Source: Perkinsus olseni (lineage: Eukaryota > Perkinsozoa > Perkinsida > Perkinsidae). Taken from it: a stretch of DNA of 64,000 nt. The stretch's first letter is position 1. Each line of letters opens with the position of its first letter. The notes under the pieces were generated by a model. It saw only the letters and a program-made list of their open reading frames with translations, was not told the origin of the DNA and did no database searches. The DNA lies in contig JABANP010000047.1 of the NCBI GenBank assembly GCA_013115135.1, positions 1 to 64,000 on the forward strand, written 5' to 3'. A program made the position numbers and the translations under genes. Below, piece by piece: positions 22,780 through 33,763 of the stretch.

Positions 22780-24790
22780 TTCAGCTAACAGACAGTGCTG
22801 CAGCGGCTGCCAACGAGGAAGAGGCTCTAGCGCGGACGCTCCATCGTCTGCTCGATTCTTACATGGCCAGTAAGCGCCTTCCTGATGCTCGCAGCAGTAG
22901 ATCTGTAGCTAGTCGATTGAGGTCCTGTTCCACTTACTCCGTCGTTGCATCGTGCATGTGCGGGCGATCTGTTCTCCCTCAGCAAAATGCAAACTGTTCG
23001 GCATTGTTGAACATAAGCTTCTCCAAGCACGACAAGACGCATCTCGTGCCGAGAGCGGCATGCATCCGAGTGGGATAAACAGAAGTCTGCAACTTACAGG
23101 TGAAATCGTCTCCACGGTGGAATAAGCCTATTCAATAAGCTGGCCAGAATTAATTGAAATCCTCGCGTGCCTCCTGCGTGAGATGTACACATTCAGCTCT
23201 GCCACTGTGATGCGCGAGAAGGACTAGCGCTATCATGAAAGACATTCATGAGGTCTCGATGGACTGCTCTTGTATCAATAGCCGCATGGCTGTTTATAGT
23301 CAGGGACGCGACCAGAGCCGCCGACGATCTGAGGCACGTGAAGAACTACGAGTCCGATCGACTGAACTCTATTACCGCTTTGTTGGACCGGACACGAGAC
23401 TTGGCGGACAGGGTGCGACCTGCTATGAGCATCCCACCCCGTTACTTCACTTCTCACTTCACGCAGTATCTTCACTCTGGATGATATTAGAGTATCTCTT
23501 TCTCCGCCTTCAGCCACATTCTCTGGGTTTTCAAGGCTCCCTCACTAGTGATCTCCGACAGACCTGGCAGCTCTCTTTTCGGATCTGATAAACTCGGTAT
23601 GTCGAGCTCGTCGTGGCCCTTAGATGCTACACATGGTCCGAGGCTCCATATCTGAATCTTCGGTGGCGGCCAACTTGACTCGAGCCCAAGATTCGTCGCA
23701 AAGTCTCCATTGTAGGCATCCTCTGGCTTCTTCGATTTCGTTTCACAACGACTCTGACGCTGATGTTATGGTACTCATTTCTCTCAAATCCGTCCCTTTA
23801 ATAGGGTGTACGCGCAAATTCTCATACAGTGCGATCCGTTTTCAGCGATTGCGGGAGAAAGTGGCTCTGGCGGCCAAATGCTTAATGCATTGATACACAG
23901 CCAACACTTAGCACAAGCTGCTGAACACTCTCATGCAGCAGCGGACGTAAGGATGCTCATCATTGTCACGGCTATAAAGAGAGCAGCTAGCATTGCTAGC
24001 GATACTCCACTCTTAGGCGATGATCCTCGCACACAGGCCAGCGGCGAAGATCTCAGAGCAGGCCACTATCGCTGACAGCGTGATGCACGCGAGGAAGAGT
24101 GCCGTTGAGGGTGGCATGCCGGCGAAGGAGCTCGAGAAAGTGGGCGAGAGACGGTGGAAGTGTGGAGGAAAATTTTCAGGCTGAAACGGCGCTCCGGCAC
24201 GCGGCTGAGTTTGCGAAGATTGGTCTCCGCGCCAAGGGTATCGAACAGAAGGTGCTGCAAGCGATTTACGCAAAGAGTGGTATAAGGTGCGAGAAGATGT
24301 AACCGAACGGAGAGAGCACCGTTTTCTTACTGCAGATTTGCCATGAAGGAAGTGGCCAGCAGCCTCGCGCTTCAACAACACTACTCCACAGCGCCGGAAG
24401 CCATTGCTTCCAAGGCCTGCCAGTCGGCAGCTAGCTCTGCTCGAGAGGTTCGACATCAAGCGGAAGCCGCCGACATGGTGAGGTCGCTTCATCACTCGCT
24501 CGTCCCACTCTATTGTTTCCTCGACACGCTGTTAACGAGGAAATAAAGAATAATGATACGCACTTATGGTTGTCGTAGCTGATGCTAGCTCTTCATGGCT
24601 TGGTCTCAGCATGCTCGTGACGCCCTCCACGCTCTCGATAAGTACAACGCCATTGCGACTCAAAAGCGCGTGGAGTCCCAAGTGACAGCAGCAACAATGA
24701 AGCATCAGAGTATCACTAACGGGAGCCTTCTGCCGTTCATCGGGAGTGCCTTTCATCAGCGGCGACCCAAGAGCGACTGTTCGTTCCTCT
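22780..24790 (+). CDS. alpha-helical protein with N-terminal hydrophobic segment, multi-exon (bounds approximate)
   Basis: Plus-strand segments read as amphipathic helices: NEEEALARTLHRLLDSYMAS (about 22810-22870), then from ATG at 23248 a signal-like segment (WTALVSIAAWLFIVRDATRA) followed by LNSITALLDRTRDLADRVRP. Later come LAQAAEHSHAAADV (about 23910-23950), HARKSAVEGGMPAKELEKVG (24085-24145), RHAAEFAKIGLRAKGIEQKV and APEAIASKACQSAASSAREV (24390-24450). Frames change between these pieces, consistent with short introns. The 23248 start may begin a separate gene from the first helix. Alanine-rich amphipathic repeats suggest an elongated or membrane-associated helical protein. I do not recognise it. 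Confidence 0.45.
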
Positions 24791-25119
24791 GACGTCACAT
24801 GATAGCATGGGTGTTGCGTTTTAAGACGCGGGTTGGCGATAATGGCGAGACCAGCAGTCTATAAGACCTCTCCGCGGATCGTCCGTCGGTCGGTGGGGTG
24901 CCTTGAGAAGTGTAGGACGCTAAGTTTGCTCCAGGCCACGGCCCCTAGCTTAACCGCAATTGGCACTTCGAGAGAGCCCATGGCAACCATCGTGCTGTAC
25001 TGTATGGAGCAGACACAATAACTGGTACATGAGCCTGTCTCGTCTAACAGATATTTATTCCAAACAACAACTACGAATGCCTTTATTTGAATAAGGCTAC
25101 TCTCTTGTCTTACAAGCCA

Positions 25120-25350
25120 CAACCACCGCGGCTACTACTAAAGTTACTGCAACTTCGACTACAACCGGCAGCGCCTCAGGAGGGTTTGGGTGGTACCTAC
25201 TGCGGCGAGCTCTACGGGCAAAGCTTCAGTGTTGACTTTGACGAGTCTGGCCGCGCTACTGTTAGTGTGCTAGGTCAGGAGGCGGGGGCTGATTAGGAAG
25301 TTGAGGGAGGTAAGATCATCTTTTCTAATTACGACCCACACTGCAGAGGC
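25120..25350 (+). pseudogene. decayed partial copy of the mucin-like secreted protein
   Basis: About 230 bp match the end of the Thr-rich stalk and the start of the C-terminal domain of the gene at 17753-18724 (compare 18390-18625), at roughly 90 percent identity by eye over 25178-25345. An extra G in the GGTTTGGGTGG stretch shifts the frame. A TAT codon has become TAG (near 25294), and a base is missing in the CGACCC stretch. Homology stops at about 25350, and there is no signal peptide, repeat array or complete C-terminus. It is a truncated duplicate rather than an expressed gene. Confidence 0.8.
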
Positions 25351-25975
25351 TCGGAGTCATTTTGACGCGCAGAATTCGGGCAGAGTCTATCCGAAGAACT
25401 GCCATCTGCTACTTGTGGTTCCGCATGTACTGTTTTTAGCGCCCAGCCGTGCAGCATAATTCCCCCCCGTAGATTCCACCGAAAAAGAGAGTCTGATGCC
25501 CGGGAAGGTGAGTGCGTATTTTCCATTGGGAACGATCAACGCAACTACACAGGGACTTGACAGTCAGTGCACACATCCATATTGATGAAAGATACCATCA
25601 TGCCAGGGTATGATCAGAGGAGCATAACAACAAACACTTCAGCTCGATGAATATACTCTTCGTGAGCTGCATGAGCGAGGAATTCGCAGTAAGGATACAT
25701 ATATTGGCAGCAAAGGTGCAAAAAGAGGCCCAAATGTTGGCCCCGTGAACAATAACACTTTCATCATAAACTCCTTCATTGATACACGTTAGTAGATAGG
25801 GATATTATTCTGACTAAGCGGCAGACAGCGCTTTTGTTGTTGTCGGATTAAGATATATACATTGGTTGTACAACGTTTTGCTTCATTTTATAAATATAAC
25901 ACAGCATTGGGAGAATAACGTCTATACCGTCCTCGTTGGTAGCCTCACTCCTCGTAGTCATCTGATGCGCTATCC
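25351..25975. other. intergenic spacer
   Basis: No gene or RNA recognised. The last 200 bases lie 3' of the minus-strand nuclease gene and are AT-richer, suitable for its 3' untranslated region. Confidence 0.4.
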
Positions 25976-27145
25976 TCAGTGCTTTTTTACTGGAGACCTT
26001 GAACGGCTTCTGGACCGTTCTCTCGCAGGGCTTCGGTTGGCTCTCATTTTAGGTGGGGGCGATGTTGGCGCAGGTTCGTCTCGTTGCTTTTCTCCTTTGG
26101 TCTCACTGAGGTCCTTAGCCATCTTATTCAGTGCCGCAGCTAGACGGACGCTTGCCTTGATAACCTGCTCGAACGCCTTCTCCAAATACTTATCAAGATA
26201 CGCCTTAGTGACAACACCGTCTTTTTCCCCGGCATACAATTCCTTCTCATTATCAACATAAAACTCTCTCGTCTCGCCAACCGCGGTGTCGATGCAGCGT
26301 CCGAAATCGCCGCTGCATTGTGCAGTCCACTCTTCCAACTGCTCAGGTTTGGTTTCCTCAAGACGTTGGTACCGCTCTTTCATCAGATAGTAAAGTTTCT
26401 GTGCGAAGGGATATCGGTCCAACTCGAAGTTCTCCATCTGATCGACATAGTCATACTCGAAGACCTCCCTAAGTTCATGATCAAACATATCAGCATCCCA
26501 CACGGAATGGATGTTTGTCCTCTTCAACCTATCTTCGCAAAACTGGCACACCATAGTGTGCTTGAAGCCACCCATATCATGAGCATCGGCACAGTGGAAG
26601 GGGTTATGTATATCTTGGAAGTAGTGAGAAATGGAGTACGTGGCTTCGCGCTTGAACCTCTCCAGCACGGTATTCTTTAAGAAATCGACAGGCTGGGCAT
26701 CATACAAAGCCTTGTCCGCCGCCTTCATCTTTTCACTAACGTAATCCAGTAGTTCGAAGCTCTTATAGTGCAGCAGTTTATCGTGGAAGTGTATCATCGA
26801 GTTCACGGCATTTGGGGTCTCTCGTGACTCGCCCTTCTCGTTGACCGTTCTCGTTTCACGAGCCTTCACAGGGTCGTACGGCTCTCCGGGCTCGGAGTTT
26901 ACGAAATGGCTGAATAGAGACCAGCCGAATCTATTAGGGTCGCCTGACATCGACCCAGCACGATGATTCGCATCCGGCCAGTTGATATAGTAGGTGAGGT
27001 CACCGCGCTTCTGAAGGAGAGCATCAAGCGCTCCTTCGTCGAGAAGGTCCTCTGTTAGCTTAGCACTGGCATAGTGAACGTCTTGGTTCCAACCGCGTAC
27101 TACTACAGCCAGAGATATTCCCGAAGCGATGATACGAGGGCTCAT
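25976..27145 (-). CDS. S1/P1-type zinc nuclease with RS-rich C-terminal tail
   Basis: Intronless frame of 389 codons. A short signal peptide (residues 1-18, MSPRIIASGISLAVVVRG) ends just before Trp19, the expected N-terminal zinc ligand of mature S1/P1 nucleases. His24 follows at the family spacing (GWNQDVH). Further ligand motifs are present in order: NWPD (Asp), LFSHF (His), the core HYFQDIHNPFH (His, Asp, His), and NIHSVWD (His, Asp). The trinuclear zinc site therefore looks complete. The family cleaves single-stranded DNA and RNA and 3'-nucleotides, usually outside the cell or in vacuoles, often for nutrient salvage. Oddity: the last 35 residues are proline-rich then RS repeats (RERSRSRSRSPVKK), unusual for a secreted enzyme. 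ATG at 27145 fits the signal peptide. Confidence 0.85.
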   Translation of the reverse strand: MSPRIIASGISLAVVVRGWNQDVHYASAKLTEDLLDEGALDALLQKRGDLTYYINWPDANHRAGSMSGDPNRFGWSLFSHFVNSEPGEPYDPVKARETRTVNEKGESRETPNAVNSMIHFHDKLLHYKSFELLDYVSEKMKAADKALYDAQPVDFLKNTVLERFKREATYSISHYFQDIHNPFHCADAHDMGGFKHTMVCQFCEDRLKRTNIHSVWDADMFDHELREVFEYDYVDQMENFELDRYPFAQKLYYLMKERYQRLEETKPEQLEEWTAQCSGDFGRCIDTAVGETREFYVDNEKELYAGEKDGVVTKAYLDKYLEKAFEQVIKASVRLAAALNKMAKDLSETKGEKQRDEPAPTSPPPKMRANRSPARERSRSRSRSPVKKH

Positions 27146-28854
27146 TTCGGAAAGAGAGCTGTCGGGTACAGCAAGAAGAACAACTGCGGAATGAGAGCAA
27201 GGAGCTGCTTCCTAGCAGGAGACGAGATGAAGAACAAAGCCCCTAGAAGTAACGAAATGTCAGCTCTCAGCTTTCGAAGCCAGGGGGCTGTTACTAGCAG
27301 CTTCGCCTTCAACGATGTCTCCAACGGAAATGCCTACTCGGGCGCAGTCAAGAGAGCCCGCCTTTTTGGGCGATTCGTACGTTGCCAAAGCTCGCCACCT
27401 ATCCGGCCGAGTGAGGTCATTTTACTGAAGTCCATTCCGTCCGCTACGTGTTAGTATGTCGCCACACAAGAGCTCGTGGCGAACGGAGACTATTATGGGA
27501 ACGCAACATTGTGGAGCATCAGCGCATCGCAATACTTGAGTGTTGGAAGTGAAATAGCGTGAGGGAATACTCGAACCGAAAGGCGTAACACGGCGCCGTC
27601 GCCTCATGAGAAAAGCTCGTGTTAAAGTGGCGGGGACACGATAGCCGCTGATTACGATGGTTAGTAGGATGTCTTGGCCGTAACAACTCGCGATCCTCAT
27701 GTCTCGCGCTGTACAGCGATTAATTGCTTCCGCACTCAGAACTTCTGTGACAGAAGAACAGCGTTGTCAGTATGCTCTAATCCCCTCTGACAAATATCAT
27801 CGCTAAGCTACGGGTTATCGTAATGTCTTATAGTCCTTCTCTTGTGCGCCTGCTACTATCGTTGTAACCTGAGACTTAGTATCTGTGTCAGGGAGTGGGC
27901 GATGGTATTGTTTCAATGTCTTGGCTGTGAGGCAAGGCCCCATTCCGGGGAGGATGGCACGGGTCATCAATAGAGGCTCCATTCGCCGGGCTTACTAACG
28001 ATCGGAGTCGGCCTGGCTGGAGGCCGTGGTCCGCAGGTCTCGCTGGAGCCATGCTCTTCATACGCACTCTCGCGTTCTACAGCATAGGGCCTTGCGTGAC
28101 TGCAGCATAAGCTAGCTCAATTTCTCTCTCGGCAGCGTACGTCTGAAATGTCTATCGGGCCGCACGTTCGCCAGTGAGACCCCAACTCAGCCTCCTTGAA
28201 GGGCAACTCCCAGCTGTGTATTGGATCGGAGAACCACCACTTTTAATGTCGCTGCTTCCTAGATATGCATTTGAACTATACTGGTATCCTGGCACGAGGC
28301 CTTTGTCTGTTCACTTTCGAAAGATTGATCGACTAGGTTTCTGCTCGAGGGGCGTTTGAGTTTGAAGATGATTGAGCTCTGCTTCTTGCAAGCATGGAAA
28401 GCTCAGCTCTGACCGTTCCCTAACTGAACTGCCAGCGAACGTTACGACGACGATTCACCCTGAGCATCACTTCTGCTCTCGTAGATTGCCTTTCGGGATT
28501 TCGCTAAATTCTGTCGGGTAATTACGTCTAAGGCTACTCGAGTGATGGTAGATAACAGAGTGATAAACGATGTCCAGGTGACGTTGTCGCGAAGTTGAGT
28601 CACAGTCCAGTGGCGCCAACCGTTTCCTGATTTTGCTTGGGAATGCTCAGCACTGCTGATTCAGTACGATCTTGATGCACCTAGCATGCCTTGATCAATC
28701 AAGCATCTACCAAGCTGCTTCGCGGCCTCTCGTTCCGTCCTGTACGAATGGTTTGTCAGAGTCATATGGTCTTAGTCCTGGATCCGAATTAAGGCTAGTT
28801 ACTCTTTGCGGCTTACCCTTAGGCTTCCTTATCTAGTTTCAATTTCACGCTAGG
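27146..28854. other. long spacer without a recognised gene
   Basis: Open frames on both strands are short and do not resemble known proteins. The minus-strand frame at 27700-27422 is basic and could be a small exon, but I have no support for it. The first few hundred bases should hold the promoter of the nuclease gene. Confidence 0.4.
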
Positions 28855-31000
28855 ATGTTTCCAACGGTACAGCTGCAGGCTACACAGCATCTGAGTGAAG
28901 CCCCGTACGTGCCTCGGTCACCCTTTTTCCCGGGCCCACAGCCTCTCCCTCAACTGCAACAACCCACTATCGGGTGGGTGCGGGCGCGTTTCGCTTCGTC
29001 AACGGCGTCAGCAGGGAAGACTGACTGGCGAGGGTTTCCCCTTGCATGAGCAGTGGCCTCCATCCGTCCGTGCATCAGGGCGAGTGTGAGGAGCCTCACT
29101 CCCACGGGCATCAGGCTCACCAACGGTCCTCAGCAGCTATTTCATGCTGGATCAAGTACCATCCGCTCCTTTACTCCGCCACCAGTAAGGCTGGGGGCTC
29201 AACCCGTGGTATTGAGGCAGGTGAGATTACATTACTCGGTGGGTCTTGTCGACGCTGTAGACCCCACACTTAGGTGAGCCAACCCCTGCCGGCTCCTGAC
29301 GGCCGCGAGAAGGCCGGTGCCAGAGCGGAGCCGGAGTCACCAGGCTCGAAGGTGGGCCAAGTCCCGATCATTACAACTGCTAGAAACCGTTGTCTGCTCT
29401 GTCATCTGCCTATTACCGACCTCCTATATTCATCGCTAGTTATTGGATCGCCTGGAATCCTTGGCAGGTCGAAAAGTCGGCCAGGTCAACTCAGAAGCCA
29501 AAAAGTCGAATCGTGAGACCTCCATCAATGGACGAGGAGCTGGTGAGCCGATTCGTGTCTTTAACGATGTCTCGGTTAACATAGTTGAAAGTGCGATGAT
29601 TAACGCTGTAGGCACGGCGCGTACGTCGTATGGCCGAACACAGCGCTAGATCCGCAGTTCGACGGGCATCCTCTCGAGATTCTCATTGCAACGAAGAAGA
29701 GAATGATAGGTGGGTCATTCTCGATTTGGCTTCCCGAGTTCGTTGCTGACTGCGCGCAGTTCAAGTTGTGGTATAGTGAATTGGGCCGTTTTTCAGGTCG
29801 ATCGTTGCCAACCAAGCGGCTCCTTCGCGAGTTTCAGAAAGCAACAGCCGCGGCCCGTCACCGTCAAAGCTCGGCAAGTCCAGCAGCAGGAACCGATCTC
29901 CCAGAGTCGACAATAGAGGTATCCCTCATGCAGTGCGGGTTCTCAGGACTAGCCCCACTGCCATCGCGGAATGCAAGATCCTCCACCTCCCACACCGTTC
30001 GTCACATGTAGCTTGTGAATCACAAGTTGTGATCAGCCATGCCTCGCTATCCGTGACTTATCCGATGCTCATATTGCTTGTTCTCAATCAGCATCCGTTG
30101 GAGCCACTGTGAGGGCTTCTCTAAACCAACAGAAGCAGATCGCCGACCTCAAAGCTCGGAATGAACGGCTCTCGAAGGAGCTGGTGGGGATGAGTGGCTG
30201 GCGGTCTGCATTGGGGGCCTGGGGTAACCACAGCGTGGTCGACGATGACACTTCTTAGGTGTCGTGTCGAGAGGAACTTCGTCATATAAAGTCACGGAGT
30301 CTGTTGCTCGAGAAGGAGGTCCGCTCAGCGCGCCACAAAATACAGCAGCTCGAGCATGCCAAGCTTGCGCAGAGAGTGAGGGCTTCCGACCGTCTCACGG
30401 GACGACGCATTGGTCCCTCTAGGCCAGGTCCCGCTCCTTGACGACGAGGGTCATTGATGAGCTTGACACAGAAGGGCAGGATGTCCATCAGATGCTCATG
30501 CAACAGGTGAGATAGCTTGTTCCTCGTAGCAGCGCTCTCGCTGTCAGTAGGGCTGGTAGGCGAGGCTTCGTCTTCGTATACAACATGGGCCTCCTTCATG
30601 AGCAAACGTCTATGCAGGTTGAAAATGCGGAGAATCTCCTGGCCTCAACTACAGCAAGCTTCTCAGGCGAGGCGGGAGCGTCGAGCATGGTGGGGGAAGA
30701 ACCAAGCCTTGTGCTGGTCGATTTGAACCACTCGGATGAGTGGCTTCAAAGGTCTCGATGGGGCGGTCGGTCTCGACAATCCAAGGCCTGCTACCTCAGA
30801 CTCGGCATCGCGGTCTCTTTCCCAGCGCCCGACCGCGCTCCTGTGTTCGTTTGCCGGAGCCCCTCGAGAGATGATACACTTCTTCTGGGGCTGCTAGAAG
30901 AGGGACCGGAAAGTTTGGATACTCAGTTGGCTATGAGCAAGATCATCGGTCGGAATCGGAGATGCCAATTCAAGCATGCCCGATTGGGACAAACATAGTT
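28855..31000 (+). CDS. coiled-coil protein, multi-exon (approximate bounds)
   Basis: From ATG at 28855, a Pro/Gln-rich segment (FFPGPQPLPQLQQPTIGW) is followed by short open pieces in changing frames: PDGREKAGARAEPESPGS (about 29298), RVFNDVSVNIVESAMINAVG (about 29550-29610), PTKRLLREFQKATAAARHRQ (29810-29870). Then comes a clear coiled coil (QKQIADLKARNERLSKELVG, 30132-30190; REELRHIKSRSLLLEKEVRS, 30270-30330; HKIQQLEHAKLAQRV). A TAG at about 30256 sits between two coiled-coil blocks and coincides with a possible TTCTTAG acceptor. Later segments to about 31000 are Ser-rich. No domain beyond the coiled coil is recognisable. The start is the first good ATG but is not proven. Confidence 0.45.
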
Positions 31001-31231
31001 GAGCACGTCTGTAGCTCCATCGAGGGATGCTGCCAAGAAGCCTCACTCAGACGGAGGTCCAACCGAGAGCTGAGCATCCTCGCCCCCTCCTTTAGGTTCC
31101 CTCAGTTCTGAGCCCGCCACTTCTTTGCGCGAGTCACCAGAAGATATGCTTCAGGAAGCATTGGCTGCCGCAGAGGATTGCGGAAGTAGCTGACGTGCCT
31201 TTACTTTGTCCGATAGTCTTCCCCTCTAGAT

Positions 31232-31824
31232 ATGAGCCTTACGCTCGTACTCTTGCTTAACGGTATGGCTGAGGAGGCCTCCAGCTCCTCTGAGAGGTGG
31301 ATGTTCGTAGGCCACGTGGGGTCTGCCAGGCCAGTGCTCGCGTACCGGAAAGGATCACCAGAAGAAGGAGCTTTCGCTGTAAGGTCTTCGAGCTGCCCTG
31401 CGCATGACCATGCTGCTGATAAGGGGTGGAAGACACTGCCAAAATGACGGCATCATATCGACCTCGTGTGGCAGTACCGTATTCCTCGCTCTCACGGAGG
31501 TTGTGAACCACCCTTTGAGCCTGCTTGTCATGCGTAATAGGTCACGTGTTTGAGTAAAGATCACGGAAGTAATGCAGTGCAGGGATACCAACTACGCCCA
31601 GGTCAGCAGAGGTTCTCCCAGCGTTCATGTGACCGAGTGTGGCTCACCTAGGTGTCGACGTTATGCTCATGCTCACATCAAACGCTGTGGCAAGGCACAT
31701 GACTAATAAGCAGATCGCCCTTCGTGTACTCCGTGAGGGACTATCAGCCGTCGAGAGGATAACGGCGAGTCCTTCGGTGCGTAACTGCGTTCCGCATGCT
31801 CTAGTCGCAAAGTTGATTATGTAG
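31232..31824 (+). CDS. uncertain plus-strand exons
   Basis: Two plus-strand open pieces look moderately coding: 31232-31447 (SERWMFVGHVGSARPVLAYR) and 31639-31824 (ARHMTNKQIALRVLREGLSA). The minus strand is open over the second as well. They may be 3' exons of the coiled-coil gene upstream or a separate small gene. No family recognised. Confidence 0.25.
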
Positions 31825-31989
31825 GCCGAGGGACCAGCATCGATGGTAGCGATGGATCTGACCATGTCCGAATAATGAAGGTTGCTCCACATGGCACTGG
31901 GAACGATGTCTCCACTTCGTGATCTGTTGCGTTTGTATTCGTGAGCTACCAATCGGGGTCTCAAAACTGCGGTCGATCGAGATGCCAAC

Positions 31990-32702
31990 TCGTGAAGTTA
32001 GAAGGGAGGATACACATAGTTTGGCGATCTGGGACGATGTCCCGAGTATGTGAAAGTAATGAAGAGTGCATTGCATCATCTCTTGGTGTCACGAAACTCC
32101 GTCTCTCGGTCTTTTGACCCAAAAGTAATTCTGCTTCCTGTATCGGATCGCGCACGAAAACAACAGGCGTCAGGATAGATCTCCCGACCTCTGGCATGCA
32201 AGGCGGGATCTCTGACCAACTGGCCAGTTCCTGCTCTTCGGTCGTCTAGGCGATAAAACACTCCCGGTGTATGGCTGCCTATACGCTAAGTTTCACGTCA
32301 AATACCGTCTCATTCACCCCGGCAAGGTGACTTTTCCGAGCGAAGTTTAATTAACTACCGCAGAGCCAGTGTTCGAGGAACGCTTACGAGACAGTGTGCG
32401 CACTTGAGCACAGCATTTCTAGTGGTGGAAGACTTCCGCTGGAAGTTGACAAGATGGTAGAGTGCTCGACATTTTATTAAAAGTAAGTTTTCCCAGGCGC
32501 GTCTGTAAAAACTTCACGGCACAGCCCGCTTATAAAGACTACTGCTCTAGGCGGAATCTCGGTCTCGTGGATACGGTGATTGGTCATAAAGATACCGATT
32601 GGAGGTTCTACCCCCAGGAGTGTAGCTCTGCGAAATGTGAAATCACGATGGTTTGCAGGAGACCGCCCGCTGCAGGCGCCACAAAATGCCAATCACAAGC
32701 AT
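31990..32702. other. spacer without a recognised gene
   Basis: Short frames on both strands, none convincing. Confidence 0.4.
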
Positions 32703-32790
32703 AAGCAGGTAGTATAGTGCAGTAGTTAAGGTGGTGCACTTACTTGAGGAAAGGTCGAGGGTTCGAATTTGGGGTGATGTGTACATACAT
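32703..32790 (+). repeat. tRNA-derived SINE-like head
   Basis: The sequence has an A-box-like stretch (TAGTGCAGTAGTTAAGG) and 30 nt later AAGGTCGAGGGTTCGAA, the B-box region typical of tRNA-derived SINEs. The anticodon arm does not form a normal stem, as expected for a SINE head rather than a tRNA gene. I cannot see a clear 3' tail or target-site duplication. Confidence 0.45.
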
Positions 32791-33763
32791 ATGACATCTA
32801 TCAGAGAGATTCAGATGCGCCCCCGGCCTTGACGCACTTTACGACGAGTCCGGGTGTTGACAAATCGGCTCGTTTCCTACGCCTCGCCCTACAATCAACT
32901 CTAAAAATTCGTGTCTGGAAAATTCAAATCCTGCTGTTATTCATCTGGATATGCTCAGCTCACGCGGCAGGCGTCATCCCACTTCATTAGTTCCAACTTC
33001 GAATCTGCATCTCTCACTCATTTACCTGCATAACTCGGGTGTAGTACACCTGCCCACAGACAGAATTATCGCTCTTCAGCTCGAAGCTGCCCACAGGGAA
33101 TCAACGAAAAGGAAATCATGAGCCGCAAGCCTTACCTGTCAAACTAGGGTTCCGGGCAACAACTCCTGGCCCGCCAGATGGACATTATCGGCGCCATGTT
33201 TCACTTCTAAGAGATCACTACAGTTGTTACTGATTGAGGTGCGGTGCAGCCATCGTGAAGAGAAAATCTCAGTCCTCGCCGATGCAAGGACTGTGCAAAA
33301 GGTATCCAACACGGAGAAGCCTGCCAGGCACACTCTGCCTCTAAAGTTCAGCGTGTAAACGCACTCTAGCTTCGGCTCCAACAGGGTTGGGCCAATGCCC
33401 GAATCACCATTCAAAATCAGGCAGGGAAAAAGAGAGAAAGAGCCTACCCAAGAGGCTGCGCTGGACCCGCTTACAGGCCGTCCGCCCAACTGTATCAATA
33501 ACAACAGATCGCCATAGAGAGAAGTGCATCATCGTAATACTATCCCGTGCAAGACATGGCTGCGGCATAATCCGAAGACGATTCGAGTCATATCACCTCG
33601 TCAGACTACCCACATTGCATTCTACTGACGAATATCTCATTAACGTTCAACTGTTTGGAGACGACACCTTGGTGGCCGATTGTCTCTGAATGGCGCTGAG
33701 TCTCTGAAAAACCGGGCAATGGGATGTTCGACGAGCAGTGACTCTCGAAGCTGCGAAGCTCGA
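32791..33763. other. spacer 3' of the truncated cyclase locus
   Basis: No gene recognised. A minus-strand frame at 33504-33139 is open but shows no similarity I can name. Confidence 0.4.

Noticed and set aside
26318..26680. Plus-strand open frames over the nuclease gene
   Set aside because: They overlap a complete, motif-verified minus-strand gene and show no family resemblance.
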